A stretch of 64,000 bases of DNA from Phycisphaeraceae bacterium. Lineage in GTDB: Bacteria > Planctomycetota > Phycisphaerae > Phycisphaerales > Phycisphaeraceae. The position numbers were made by a program, and so were the translations under genes. The stretch spans positions 1 to 64,000 of the forward strand of contig JADZCD010000053.1 of assembly GCA_020851735.1 (NCBI GenBank), read 5' to 3'. Each line of letters begins with the position of its first letter. Positions within the stretch are counted from its first letter, which is position 1. Below the pieces are notes generated by a model. The model searched no databases. It saw only the letters and a program-made list of their open reading frames with translations, and was not told where the DNA came from. Positions 7,100 through 15,514 of this stretch are shown piece after piece.

Positions 7100-8454
7100 C
7101 GCAGGGAACCTCCCAATTGTCGCCAACACTCAAGAGCGGATCGCTGGAGCACCGCGGTGGCGTCCAGACCCAGTTTCCACCAACCGACAAAACGATGCGA
7201 TTCATCGGGTTCGTAGCCGCCCTGGCTGTAGACTGCCGCAGGGCAGACGTATCCGACGTAAGCGTGACAATAAGCGCCGGTCATGGTCAGCGGGGCTTGA
7301 ATCTTAGCGGCGATGGCCTGACCGGTTTCATAGAAGATTTCGCCCGGAAGCGTGACGATGGCCACGGGGCCGACCTTTAGCACGGTGACGCGGGCGGGCA
7401 CGGGGGGCAATTCCGGGGGTAATTCCGGGGGTAATTCCGGGCGTGGTTCCCGCGTGGGCTGCCCGTGTTTTTCGCCCATTATGCGGCGCAGGTCGTCCAG
7501 CCAAAGCGTGAAGGCGTTTTTCACCCGCTGGCCCACGATCGGGTCCACGCGGTCTTCGGCACGCACGGTGCGGTCAGCCGCTTCAATCTGCGCTTGCAGT
7601 TCGGCCAAGGGCGGCAGAGGCTGGCACTTCAGGCCCAGGCGCTCGGACGCCACCGCGAGGGTGGGGTTGTCCAGTTCCTTGGCCGTCGCCAGGCTTTGCA
7701 GAATTCCCCGGCCTAGCCGTCGGCCTTCGTCCTTGGCAGCTTGCGGGCCTTCGAACGCGCGGATGGGGCGAATGTCGCCCGAGCAGCCGTTGAGGTAGAC
7801 GCAGTTGAATCCCGCTTGGGTCAGTTCCGCCCCCGCGTGGCCCCAGAAGTCGGGACTGAGCAGCGTGTGTTGCGGGCCTAGGCAATAGGGGTGACAAGCG
7901 TGCTCGAAGAGCACCGTCTTAGCTTGCTGGCCTTCAAACAGCAGGACGCGTGTGGCGCGGTCGGTCGGGGCGTCGGGGTTCATGCCCAGCACCACGCCCT
8001 GGCCGGGCACAAATTGTCTGCGATTCATGCCCAGGAACACGGAGGCCACGGACCACTTGACCGCGACGGGTTCAAGGGCCTTAAGCGCCTGCTGGGCGGC
8101 AGCGCTCACCTGACGTTTGAGCATGGCCAGGTAGACGGCGTCGGCTGGGCCGATGCCGCGCAGCGGCGCCGCCATGGGCCCGCTGTGGGTGTGCGAGGTG
8201 GCGATGACGACGTTCTCTGCCTTAGTGCCCGCGATCTGGCTTACGGTCAGGGCCAGGGATTCGGCGGTTTCGTCAGCCAAGCCCAAGGTGTCCAGCCCCA
8301 CCACCGCGGCCCGAAGGTTGCCGTCCTGGAGGACCAACACCCGGGCCAGCAAGGGAATATCCACACCGCTGGCCGGTTGATAGCGAGCGATGAATCCGTT
8401 TAAGGGCCCACCGATCGCGGGGGTGATATCAGCAGCAGCAAAACCAGCAAACAT
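7096..8454 (-). CDS. Neutral ceramidase-like (alkaline ceramidase N-domain) hydrolase
   Basis: A 452-residue protein starting FAGFAAADITP, the characteristic opening of the neutral/alkaline non-lysosomal ceramidase N-terminal domain. SHTHSGP (His88, His90) and FEHACHP (His185, His188) are the probable zinc-binding motifs. Full ceramidases exceed 600 residues and carry a secretion signal and a C-terminal Ig-like domain; this protein has neither. It therefore belongs to the short cytosolic relatives common in planctomycetes, whose substrates are unknown. A proline/glutamate repeat, (ELPP)x3, near residues 338-350 is encoded by a 12-nt tandem repeat. It is the first gene of a two-gene unit, with stop and next start overlapping as ATGA. 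AAGG lies 8 nt before the start. Confidence 0.82.
   Translation of the reverse strand: MFAGFAAADITPAIGGPLNGFIARYQPASGVDIPLLARVLVLQDGNLRAAVVGLDTLGLADETAESLALTVSQIAGTKAENVVIATSHTHSGPMAAPLRGIGPADAVYLAMLKRQVSAAAQQALKALEPVAVKWSVASVFLGMNRRQFVPGQGVVLGMNPDAPTDRATRVLLFEGQQAKTVLFEHACHPYCLGPQHTLLSPDFWGHAGAELTQAGFNCVYLNGCSGDIRPIRAFEGPQAAKDEGRRLGRGILQSLATAKELDNPTLAVASERLGLKCQPLPPLAELQAQIEAADRTVRAEDRVDPIVGQRVKNAFTLWLDDLRRIMGEKHGQPTREPRPELPPELPPELPPVPARVTVLKVGPVAIVTLPGEIFYETGQAIAAKIQAPLTMTGAYCHAYVGYVCPAAVYSQGGYEPDESHRFVGWWKLGLDATAVLQRSALECWRQLGGSLR
7409..7443. repeat. 12-nt tandem repeat inside the ceramidase-like gene
   Basis: Three consecutive copies of AATTCCGGGGGT (starting 7409, 7421 and 7433, the last degrading after 10 nt) lie in frame and encode the repeated peptide ELPP on the minus strand. 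The same TTCCGGGGG core recurs in intergenic DNA at about 15004 and 20580. Confidence 0.85.
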
Positions 8455-8481
8455 ATTGGTGACCTTGGCAATGACGAGTTG

Positions 8482-8509
8482 ATTTTATCCTAATTTAAAA
8501 TTAAATCAA
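8482..8509 (-). promoter_or_regulatory. Promoter of the ceramidase-like/aminotransferase operon
   Basis: On the minus strand TTGATT (8504-8509) and TAAAAT (8482-8487) are separated by 16 nt of AT-rich DNA that stands out from the GC-rich surroundings. The predicted transcription start is about 20 nt before the start codon at 8454. Confidence 0.6.
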
Positions 8510-8626
8510 GGGCTCTGTAAATATTGCATGTATGCGGTGGATGTCAAGGGACAAATGACGCTCTGAGGAGTCCAGGGCGTCAGGATGGGGAGGCATGTGA
8601 GGGGACCGAGGGGGCGAGCGGGGAAG

Positions 8627-9886
8627 TCAGCCTGTCGTATCCAGGAAGGGGCGATAGGCGGACCAGGCGGCGACGACGCGCAGCTCGTCTTCGAGCTTGG
8701 CTTGGCCGGGCTGGATCTGGACCTGGCGGTTGGCTCCGTGGAGGGTTCCCTTCACGGAGCGGTCTTTGATTTCCTTGATCCAGGGTTCTTTGTCTTCCAG
8801 CACGTAGCCGCCGATGGTGACCAGCTGGGGGTCCATGAGGTTAATGACCACGCTTAGGGCCCAGCCTAGGTGCTCAAAGGTGCGGTCGAGGATGCGTCTA
8901 ACCAGGGGATCGCCGCTCTGCCAGGATTCCCACATCAGTTGGATCACGCGGCGGGGCGTGGCTTCTTCCAGCTGGCCGGCCGAGAGGGTTGACCCGGAGG
9001 AATTTTGGCGCAGGGATTCGAGCAACTGACGGCGCAGGGCCGGCCCGCTGCACAAGGCTTCGAGGCAGCCGCGTCGTCCGCAGCCGCAGAGGGGACCGGC
9101 CGGGTCGATGGTGACGTGGCCCAGTTCGCCGGCTAGCGAGGAGCTGCCGCGCAAGGCGCGCCCGCGGACGATGCAGTGGGCGCTGACGCCGTCGTCCACG
9201 AGAAAATAGGCCATGGAATTGGGGAAAGGTTCGGGCAGGGCGTGATACTCAGCCATGGCCTTGGGGGCAAAGGGCACGACCAGTTCCACGGGCATGCCCA
9301 GTTCGCTGGCGAACACCCCGCCGACGGATTCGTTGGCCCAGGGCAAGACCGAACTGCCCAGCGTGTTATGGCCCGTCCAGACCGTATTGAGACTCAGCCC
9401 GAGGGTGCCGATGTCCTTGGGCTTCATGTTGACTTTGGAGAGCAGGCGATCGAGGAGGGTTTGAATCTGTTTGGCGGCTTCCTGGGGTGATTCCACGCGG
9501 ATGAGGTGGACTCTTTCCAGCGCCTGGCAGTGGAGCTCGGCGTCGAAGACGGCCGCGGACAGCTGGGAGCCGTCGAACTGGCAGACGACCATGCGGCCGG
9601 GGGCGCGCACTTGAAAGGCGACTTCGGGGCGGCCGCGCTTGCCGCTGCGGATAATGCGGCGGACGACCATCTGCCGGTGTTCCAACTCGGCCAGCACGCG
9701 GGAGAGCGTGGACGCGGGCATGTTCAGATGCAGGGCCATCTGCGAGAGGGTCGTCTGCATGCGGGAAATCAGAAAATCGAAGATCACCCGCTCGGAAAGC
9801 TTGCCAAAGCTCAGGGAGTCATGGTTGGCTGAGGACGAGTCGGACGAACGTCCGGACTTGGAAAGAGACTTGCGCGGCGTTTTCAT
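8627..9886 (-). CDS. ROK-family transcriptional regulator (NagC/XylR type)
   Basis: A 419-residue protein. Residues 28-80 form a winged helix (LSQMALHLNMPASTLSRVLAELEHRQMV), followed by the ROK sugar-kinase fold. The ROK signature LAGELGHVTIDPAGPLCGCGRRGCLEAL includes the Cys cluster that binds structural zinc and the GH..I..G motif. The ATP-site glycines of active kinases are weak here, and the N-terminal DNA-binding domain argues for a sugar-responsive repressor rather than a kinase. It is divergent from the TIM-barrel hydrolase-like gene at 10186, its likely target. The start at 9886 follows a weak GGGCAAAG; a Ser-rich unstructured leader of about 25 residues precedes the DNA-binding domain. 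Confidence 0.88.
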   Translation of the reverse strand: MKTPRKSLSKSGRSSDSSSANHDSLSFGKLSERVIFDFLISRMQTTLSQMALHLNMPASTLSRVLAELEHRQMVVRRIIRSGKRGRPEVAFQVRAPGRMVVCQFDGSQLSAAVFDAELHCQALERVHLIRVESPQEAAKQIQTLLDRLLSKVNMKPKDIGTLGLSLNTVWTGHNTLGSSVLPWANESVGGVFASELGMPVELVVPFAPKAMAEYHALPEPFPNSMAYFLVDDGVSAHCIVRGRALRGSSSLAGELGHVTIDPAGPLCGCGRRGCLEALCSGPALRRQLLESLRQNSSGSTLSAGQLEEATPRRVIQLMWESWQSGDPLVRRILDRTFEHLGWALSVVINLMDPQLVTIGGYVLEDKEPWIKEIKDRSVKGTLHGANRQVQIQPGQAKLEDELRVVAAWSAYRPFLDTTG

Positions 9887-10185
9887 TCTTTGCCCATTCG
9901 TATCCGCAGGCGAGGGACGGGTCGGGAAGTTGAAGAAGCATGCTTGAGGCGGCCAGACTTTTCGTCAAGACACAGAGGCTATTTGCCAACGGCTGAAGGA
10001 TGATTACGCTAGATAATTCCGTAGTGGTAGAAAATCGTCATTGATTACCTAACTTTACCATGTGTACAAAAGGATTCTTCCCGGGCAACCGGTCCCCCGT
10101 GCCATAGAAACCAAAATCGGCTTCTAAAGTGATGCCCCAAGGGGGCGGCCCGCCAACTCTTTTTTTTCATGAGGTTGCTTTCAAG

Positions 10186-11406
10186 ATGAGCACACAACCT
10201 GTTTCCTGGATGCCTTTGTTTCCGATTTCCATTGCCGTGGAAGGTCCGGACGCTTTTAAGCGCATGGCGGACATGGGGGTAAAGAATGTGGCTCTCTGCT
10301 GCATGATCTATTCGCCCTATCGGCTGGTGCTGCCGCGCTACCCGGACAAGGGCATTTATTCGATGGAAGAGGGGCACTACTTCTACAGCCCGGATGCCGC
10401 GCGGTACAAAGATCTGCCTGAGGCGCCGGTGCCGTCGGTGGATTTCGCGGGGCGGGACATTTTGGCTGAGACGGTGGAAGGGGCGCATAAGAACGGGATG
10501 AAGGTGTGCGCGTGGGTGACGACATTCGCCAACGGGCGGACGGCCAAGCTGCGGCCGGACTGGGCGGTGGAGAATCTGTACGGGTCGAGGGACCGGCTGT
10601 TCCTGGATTTTGATCACCCGCAGGTGCGTGAATACAGCGCCCGGGTGGTGGAGGAAATCGCCGAGAAGTACGCGGTGGACGAGATCATGCTGGACAAGAT
10701 TCCGCAGACCTGCCTGGAGCAGAACAGTCTGGCGGGGCGGATCGACCCGGTGCTGCGGATCATGGGGACGTTCTGCTTCTCGAAGCACGCGGCGGCGTTC
10801 GCGGCCAAGCAGGGGGTGGACTTAAAGGAGATTCACGCCAAGGCCAAGAAGCTGGCGACCGAGTCGCTGGCGATTCCGCCGCACGTGACGGCCAACATCG
10901 CGGACGATCTGTCCGGCGACAACGAGGTGCCGCTCCTGATGTTCGATCACCCCTGGATCAACCAGCTGCTGGAAGTGCGCATTGAGTCGATCCGGCAATA
11001 CATCGCGGAGGTGCGCAAGCGCATCGACGGCAAGCGGAAGAACGTGCTGCTGAGCACGGCGTTCGTGCCGCCGACGAAGATCGGGCACGATTCGTCAAGC
11101 CCGCGGCCGTGGCTGGCGGCCCAGAGCTACGCGGCGTACAAGAAGAGCGCGTTGGACCTGATCCACTGCGTGATTCACTGGGGCCCGGACACGGTGGAAT
11201 ACGACACGCGGCGGGCGGTGAGCGCGGTGGCGGGCTCGAAGGTGAAGATCTGCACGCACGTGAAGGCGTACGGGGCGTCACGGCCGGACGGATTGCAGGC
11301 GCTGGTTTCCGCGGCGTTGCGGGGCGGGGCGCCGAGCGTGGCGTATTTCTGCTATGACCTGCTTTCGGAGCCGATGATGGGAGCGATTAAGAATCTAAAG
11401 GCGTAA
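10186..11406 (+). CDS. Putative TIM-barrel glycoside-hydrolase-like protein
   Basis: A 406-residue protein without signal peptide. Alternating strand-helix pattern and barrel-end motifs suggest a (beta/alpha)8 hydrolase of the kind annotated as hypothetical glycosyl-hydrolase-like: GMKVCAWVTTFANG, then RLFLDFDHPQVREYSARVVEEIAEKY, then VDEIMLDKIPQ, in which acidic residues at strand ends could be catalytic. Near the C-terminus VKICTHVKAYG and GAPSVAYFCYDLL complete the pattern. No specific family can be assigned. The ATG at 10186 is chosen over one 57 nt upstream because GAGG lies 11 nt before it. Divergent from a ROK regulator, so expression probably responds to a carbohydrate. Followed by a strong terminator. 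Confidence 0.65.
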   Translation: MSTQPVSWMPLFPISIAVEGPDAFKRMADMGVKNVALCCMIYSPYRLVLPRYPDKGIYSMEEGHYFYSPDAARYKDLPEAPVPSVDFAGRDILAETVEGAHKNGMKVCAWVTTFANGRTAKLRPDWAVENLYGSRDRLFLDFDHPQVREYSARVVEEIAEKYAVDEIMLDKIPQTCLEQNSLAGRIDPVLRIMGTFCFSKHAAAFAAKQGVDLKEIHAKAKKLATESLAIPPHVTANIADDLSGDNEVPLLMFDHPWINQLLEVRIESIRQYIAEVRKRIDGKRKNVLLSTAFVPPTKIGHDSSSPRPWLAAQSYAAYKKSALDLIHCVIHWGPDTVEYDTRRAVSAVAGSKVKICTHVKAYGASRPDGLQALVSAALRGGAPSVAYFCYDLLSEPMMGAIKNLKA

Positions 11407-11452
11407 AGACCTTGCCGACAATACAGCGGTTGGCCGCTGGAGGGATTTTCAG

Positions 11453-11480
11453 CCCGCGTCACCTTTGACGCGGGTTTTTT
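11453..11480 (+). terminator. Intrinsic terminator after the TIM-barrel gene
   Basis: CCCGCGTCA (11453-11461) pairs perfectly with TGACGCGGG (11466-11474) around a 4-nt loop, followed by six T residues. It ends the transcript begun upstream of 10186 and separates it from the PEP-CTERM gene. Confidence 0.92.
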
Positions 11481-11671
11481 GTTTGGCGAGAAAGCGGTTT
11501 TCGGCGCCAGCACGAAAGCGGGCGCCCAAGTGGGCCTAACAGGGGAGACGGTTCCGTACATCAAAAAAAAGAAAGGGCCTTATTTGAGGAAATTCTGAGG
11601 GTAGCGGCCTAGAGTTGGAAATAATACCGCGAGGTGTTTTCCGTGGGCCTGTTTTTATCCAAGGGAAAAAT

Positions 11672-14281
11672 ATGAAGAAGTCCCCCCTCTTGCGTGGCGC
11701 AACGTGGATGTGTTTTAGTCTTGCGATGTGGGCGTACGTGGGAGGGGCGGCATGCCCGGCCGAGGCCAGCGACACCACGTGGATCGGGCAAGCAGGGAGC
11801 GTCGGAGACTGGTTTGATCCTGTGAACTGGTCGAACGGCGTACCCGAGGCGGGCGCGCAGGTCATTGTCAAGAACAACGGGCGGGCGGAGATCTTAAGTC
11901 CGGGGGCGTTGGCCGCGTGGCTGTATCTACGTAATCCGGAGGAGGGGGATTGGAGTTTAACGCTCGACGGCGGAGCGCTGGAGGTCGACCAGTACATCCA
12001 GATCGATGGGAGTGGTTCCTTGCGGGTGGTCGGCGGGTTGTTAAAAACCGGCTGGCTGACGGCGGGGTATTACCCGGAAGACCACACGCGGATCAGACAA
12101 GACAGCGGCAGCGTGGAGGTGGCGGGATTGCTGAGTCTGTCCAGCCATGTTGTTCCCATGCCGATGGACACGATCGTGCCGGCGGAGCCGAAGTCGGTTT
12201 ATGAGTTGATCAATGGTTCGTTGACCACCGAGCGCAGCAAGGTGGGGTACAACGGATACGGGGTGATGAGGCAGGTCAACGGCAGCCACGCGGTGGCGAA
12301 GGACCTGACCATCGGCGGGCCGCGGGATTCGGGCATCAGCATGGCGGAGCCCTTGCCGGGGCGGCCGGTGTGGGGGCCGACGGTGATGGGACCATTCGAG
12401 ATTGCGGACCCGCTGGCCTTGCGGGCGGCGCCTCAAGTGTATATCCCGGTGCCGGTGATGTCGGACGGGCGGTATTTTCTGGAGGGAGGGGGCCTGACGG
12501 CGGACAAGGTGGTGGTGGAGAACAGCGGGTCACTGGTGCAGACAGGCGGGAGTCTGACGGCACGGTACCTGCGGATCGACAGTCACGGGTGGTTTAAGGC
12601 GGATGGGGGCAGCGTGAGTCTGTCGGCCGGGCTGGACGTGCGTGGGACGATGACGGTGGAAACGCCGTTGTTTTTAACGTCACCGACGGGGCTGTTTAAC
12701 TTTTCCAACGGTCAGATCGACGGAGCCCAGAAGATTTTTCTGGACCTGGGCCCGCAATCATTGCTGATATTGAATTCCGCCCAGGCGGTAGACGGCTTTG
12801 GGGACGTGGAGTCCGAGGGGCTGATTCACGTGAAGGGCAGCGACCTGGAGATTGCCGCCGGGCGCACGGTGGGCCACGCGTGGGGCCAGATCGACGATCA
12901 CGTGCGGGTGCGCGGGATGTTGCGGACGGCGCCGGGCGGAGCGGTGGACTTGAATTGGGGGGTTAAGGTCGAAGGGGGCACGGCGGAACTGGGCGTGGGG
13001 AACGTGCGGGTGGTCAACGATCGCTCGGGGATATCGGAGGGCCAACTGCAGGGGCAGACCATGACGATTGGGGGGTATGTGCCTGAAAGCGCAAGCGAGG
13101 TTGGTTCAGCGGGCATGGTGCCAATGGTACAGAAAGCCGGGAACTTCCTGCAGGCCGGGGGGCGGGTGGACTTGGGGGGCGATCTGGCGCTGAAATATGG
13201 CGGATATCAGCTAAGCGACGGCGAGCTGCACACGTCGATCACGAAGATTTACCCCGCTTCCGGCGGCGGCAAGCCGGTGTTTCTGCAAACCGGCGGTAAG
13301 CACGTGACGGAGATTTTGGACATCGGCGCCACCATGATTGTGGGCAACGTGATGGTGCTTAATGGCATTTCCCTGGCGATGGGCAACCAGGAGAGTTCAT
13401 CGGCTCAATACCTGATGCTCGGCGGTGAGATTGAGGCAGGGACGATTTACGTGGGGCGATTGAACGTTCTATGGCAAGTTGTTCCAGCCAGCACTGATTT
13501 ATTGAGCAGCGCGACCCCCTTGGATATCAGCGGGTACGACCTTCCTCTTCTGGGCGATCCGTACAACTGCACGTTCACGATTCAGGGGGGAAAAGTGCGG
13601 GCCAACCGGATCAACGTGGGGCTGACTGATTTGAACAGCAGCGCCACGCTGGCCATTCTTTCGGCGCAGGCGGATATTCAGTTGGCCAAGGGTATTACTT
13701 TTAACGAGTCGGCGGTGTTCGCGGCCGTGCCCGGCTCTCGGATTGTGATTGCCAACGGTACGACGGAGCTGGACTGGACGGGCCGACCGATGAACGTGGC
13801 TCTGGACATTCAGGGCCAGGACGCGGCGGCGCTGAGCGGCTTAGGCAACCTGGCGCTGGTGATAGGGAACTGGCCGGACCAGACGCTGTATGCGTATATC
13901 GAGGCGGCCGGGGCGGACAAGGGGGCGGTCATGGCGGGTTTTGTGGATAATTTTGTATTGGGCGAACTGGCGGTGGGTCATCCGTGGGACATGGCCAACG
14001 GCGGTTCGGCGCGGGTGAGGCTGATGGATTCATTTGATAATCAGACGCAAGCGGAACTGGCGGAGGCGGTGTACGTTAAGCATCTGTTTGTGGCGGAGGG
14101 AAGCACGCTGGATCTAAATGGACTGAACTTGTACTACTTGTCGGCGGACATCGGCGTGGGGGCGACGATCATCGGCGGAACGGCGATACAAGTGCCTGAG
14201 CCGGGCGCGGCGGGGTGGGGATTATTCTGGGCCGTCATGACGTTGGGCCGAAGAAGAAAAGGGACCGGCACAAAAAGTTGA
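11672..14281 (+). CDS. PEP-CTERM sorted, secreted beta-repeat protein
   Basis: An 869-residue exported protein. Residues 1-34 (MKKSPLLRG, hydrophobic CFSLAMWAYVGGAA, then a small-residue cleavage region) form a signal peptide. The mature start TWIGQAGSVGDWFDPVNWSNGVP is the common opening of planctomycete and verrucomicrobial surface proteins built from repeated beta-strand units. Long stretches of G-, V- and T-rich repeats (for example YNGYGVMRQVNGS, YFLEGGGLTADKVVVENSG) imply a beta-helix. The C-terminus has VPEP, a hydrophobic segment and the basic tail GRRRKG, a PEP-CTERM signal processed by exosortase. AAGGG lies about 7 nt before the ATG. No exosortase gene is in the window. It lies upstream of the hydrogenase cluster but is unlikely to be functionally related to it. 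Confidence 0.88.
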   Translation: MKKSPLLRGATWMCFSLAMWAYVGGAACPAEASDTTWIGQAGSVGDWFDPVNWSNGVPEAGAQVIVKNNGRAEILSPGALAAWLYLRNPEEGDWSLTLDGGALEVDQYIQIDGSGSLRVVGGLLKTGWLTAGYYPEDHTRIRQDSGSVEVAGLLSLSSHVVPMPMDTIVPAEPKSVYELINGSLTTERSKVGYNGYGVMRQVNGSHAVAKDLTIGGPRDSGISMAEPLPGRPVWGPTVMGPFEIADPLALRAAPQVYIPVPVMSDGRYFLEGGGLTADKVVVENSGSLVQTGGSLTARYLRIDSHGWFKADGGSVSLSAGLDVRGTMTVETPLFLTSPTGLFNFSNGQIDGAQKIFLDLGPQSLLILNSAQAVDGFGDVESEGLIHVKGSDLEIAAGRTVGHAWGQIDDHVRVRGMLRTAPGGAVDLNWGVKVEGGTAELGVGNVRVVNDRSGISEGQLQGQTMTIGGYVPESASEVGSAGMVPMVQKAGNFLQAGGRVDLGGDLALKYGGYQLSDGELHTSITKIYPASGGGKPVFLQTGGKHVTEILDIGATMIVGNVMVLNGISLAMGNQESSSAQYLMLGGEIEAGTIYVGRLNVLWQVVPASTDLLSSATPLDISGYDLPLLGDPYNCTFTIQGGKVRANRINVGLTDLNSSATLAILSAQADIQLAKGITFNESAVFAAVPGSRIVIANGTTELDWTGRPMNVALDIQGQDAAALSGLGNLALVIGNWPDQTLYAYIEAAGADKGAVMAGFVDNFVLGELAVGHPWDMANGGSARVRLMDSFDNQTQAELAEAVYVKHLFVAEGSTLDLNGLNLYYLSADIGVGATIIGGTAIQVPEPGAAGWGLFWAVMTLGRRRKGTGTKS

Positions 14282-14290
14282 TCTGGTCTA

Positions 14291-14320
14291 TTGCATTTGA
14301 TATCCGCTTTCATGTAAGAT
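14291..14320 (+). promoter_or_regulatory. Possible promoter of the hydrogenase cluster
   Basis: TTGCAT (14291-14296) and TAAGAT (14315-14320) at 18-nt spacing form the best sigma70-like pair in the 113-nt gap before the first hydrogenase-cluster gene. Both are only 4-5/6 matches, and I see no separate regulator gene for the cluster. Confidence 0.3.
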
Positions 14321-14394
14321 GTGGATGTCCGATTAGTGCGTGCGTTCTGTGGCGTTGTGCAATTCCCCTTCTCAACCGCCGCGATGTTCACGCT

Positions 14395-14913
14395 ATGTCT
14401 AGAGACGGAAACATCACTGCAACCACGTCCGGCCGAGCTGCGGCGGCTGCCGAAGCTCATTTTGATTTACAGCCCTTAGAGGAAATCCTCGCGGAATTTC
14501 GCGGGCAGCGCGACGCGGTGATTCCTATTCTGCAGCGGGCCCAGGACGCTTACGGGTATCTGCCGCGGGCGATCCTGGCGGCGATTGCCAAGAAGGCGCG
14601 CATACCGATCAGCCGGTTGTACGGGGTGGCGACGTTTTACGCGCAGTTCCGACTGGCGCGTCGGGGTCGGCACCTGATTCGGGTGTGCGACGGGACGGCC
14701 TGCCACGTGCGCGGGGCGGTGAAGAACGTGCAGGCGATCGGCAAAACGTTGGGGATTGATCCGGGACAGACCAGTGGGGACTACAAGTACACGCTGGAGA
14801 TTGTGTATTGCCTAGGGTCGTGCGGCTTATCGCCGGTGGCGGTGGTGGATGACAAGGTGTACGGGCGGTTGGGACCGGAGGGGCTGGTCAATCGTCTTAA
14901 GCACCTGGATTGA
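14395..14913 (+). CDS. NuoE/HoxE/HydC-like [2Fe-2S] subunit
   Basis: A 172-residue thioredoxin-like ferredoxin subunit of a soluble NAD(H)-linked hydrogenase. The helical N-domain contains AVIPILQRAQDAYGYLPRA and SRLYGVATFYAQF, both strongly typical of the family. The [2Fe-2S] ligands are CDGTAC (Cys-x4-Cys) and CLGSC (Cys-x3-Cys). In HydABC, Hox and Hnd enzymes this subunit sits next to the NuoF-like flavin subunit. It is first in a seven-gene co-directional cluster. The ATG at 14395 is the first that removes a non-homologous leader; no good ribosome binding site is visible, so the exact start is less certain. Confidence 0.9.
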   Translation: MSRDGNITATTSGRAAAAAEAHFDLQPLEEILAEFRGQRDAVIPILQRAQDAYGYLPRAILAAIAKKARIPISRLYGVATFYAQFRLARRGRHLIRVCDGTACHVRGAVKNVQAIGKTLGIDPGQTSGDYKYTLEIVYCLGSCGLSPVAVVDDKVYGRLGPEGLVNRLKHLD

Positions 14914-15110
14914 CGGTTGTTATGTCAGCGCGTCCGGTCATTTCTTTTTTTGGACGCGTCAATATCGCGGAGAACCCGGCGGGGCGGATGGGAATCCGGG
15001 GGGATTCCGGGGGGGAACGGCCGGGGGTATTCGGGTAAGGCACACAGCAGCCTTCGGCCTGCTGTATGGCACCCTGACGGGCGCGTAGCGGCCAAGGTTG
15101 GAGGCAGGAC
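14914..15110 (+). other. Structured spacer in the hydrogenase cluster
   Basis: This 197-nt gap is unusually long for the cluster. It contains a 7-bp stem (CGCGTCC 14929-14935 with GGACGCG 14952-14958) whose 16-nt loop ends in a T-run. It also holds the G-rich repeat GGAATCC...GGATTCCGG (14991-15016) and a second hairpin, ACAGCAG/CTGCTGT (15045-15066). No reading frame in it looks coding. It might act in mRNA processing or subunit stoichiometry. Confidence 0.5.
14991..15018. repeat. G-tract repeat with TTCCGGGGG core
   Basis: GGAATCC and GGATTCC flank a G-run and are followed by a second G-run, so two units of the ATTCCGGGGG-type sequence lie back to back. The core matches the 12-nt tandem repeat at 7409 and, in reverse orientation, the repeat at 20574. 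Confidence 0.6.
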
Positions 15111-15485
15111 ATGCCCAAGCTCAATCACGTGGAAGACCTTTTGCGACTGCAGGAGCAAAAGCGGCAGGCGCTGAAGGTGGCAGCGGACACAGGGACGGTG
15201 ATCTATATAGGGATGGGGACCTGCGGGATCGCGGCTGGAGCGCGGGAGACGATGGCGGCGATCCAGGAGGAACTGGCCAAGCGCAAGATCCAGGCGAAGG
15301 TGGGCATCGTCGGGTGCATCGGCATGTGCGTGAAGGAGCCGTTGGTGGACATCCAGCAGGCGGGCAAGCCGCGGATCACGTACGCGAACGTGCTGCCGGA
15401 GATGGTGCCGCGGCTGATTGAAGAGCACGTGATGAACGCCAAGCCGATTCGGGAATGGGTGATCGGGCGGATGCCCAATCCGTAA
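15111..15485 (+). CDS. HndB-like thioredoxin-fold [2Fe-2S] ferredoxin
   Basis: A 124-residue protein resembling HndB of the Desulfovibrio NADP-reducing hydrogenase. An N-terminal helix (HVEDLLRLQEQKRQAL) precedes the thioredoxin-like fold. The cluster-binding loops are IYIGMGTCGIAAGARET and VGCIGMCVKEPLV, contributing Cys-x3-Cys plus an upstream cysteine, and KPRITYANVLPEMVPRLIEEH is the family's C-terminal part. It should bind one [2Fe-2S] cluster and pass electrons between the flavin subunit and the rest. GGAGG lies 7 nt before the ATG. The next gene starts only about 30 nt beyond its stop. Confidence 0.85.
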   Translation: MPKLNHVEDLLRLQEQKRQALKVAADTGTVIYIGMGTCGIAAGARETMAAIQEELAKRKIQAKVGIVGCIGMCVKEPLVDIQQAGKPRITYANVLPEMVPRLIEEHVMNAKPIREWVIGRMPNP

Positions 15486-15514
15486 GTTTTTGCAGGCAAG
15501 ACGCGCGACCTTTC

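Noticed and set aside
7096..8454. Calling the ceramidase-like protein a secreted sphingolipid ceramidase
   Set aside because: It has no signal peptide and is about 200 residues too short, lacking the C-terminal domain.
8627..9886. Calling the ROK protein a sugar kinase
   Set aside because: It has an N-terminal winged helix and lacks a convincing ATP-site glycine motif, so a regulator fits better.
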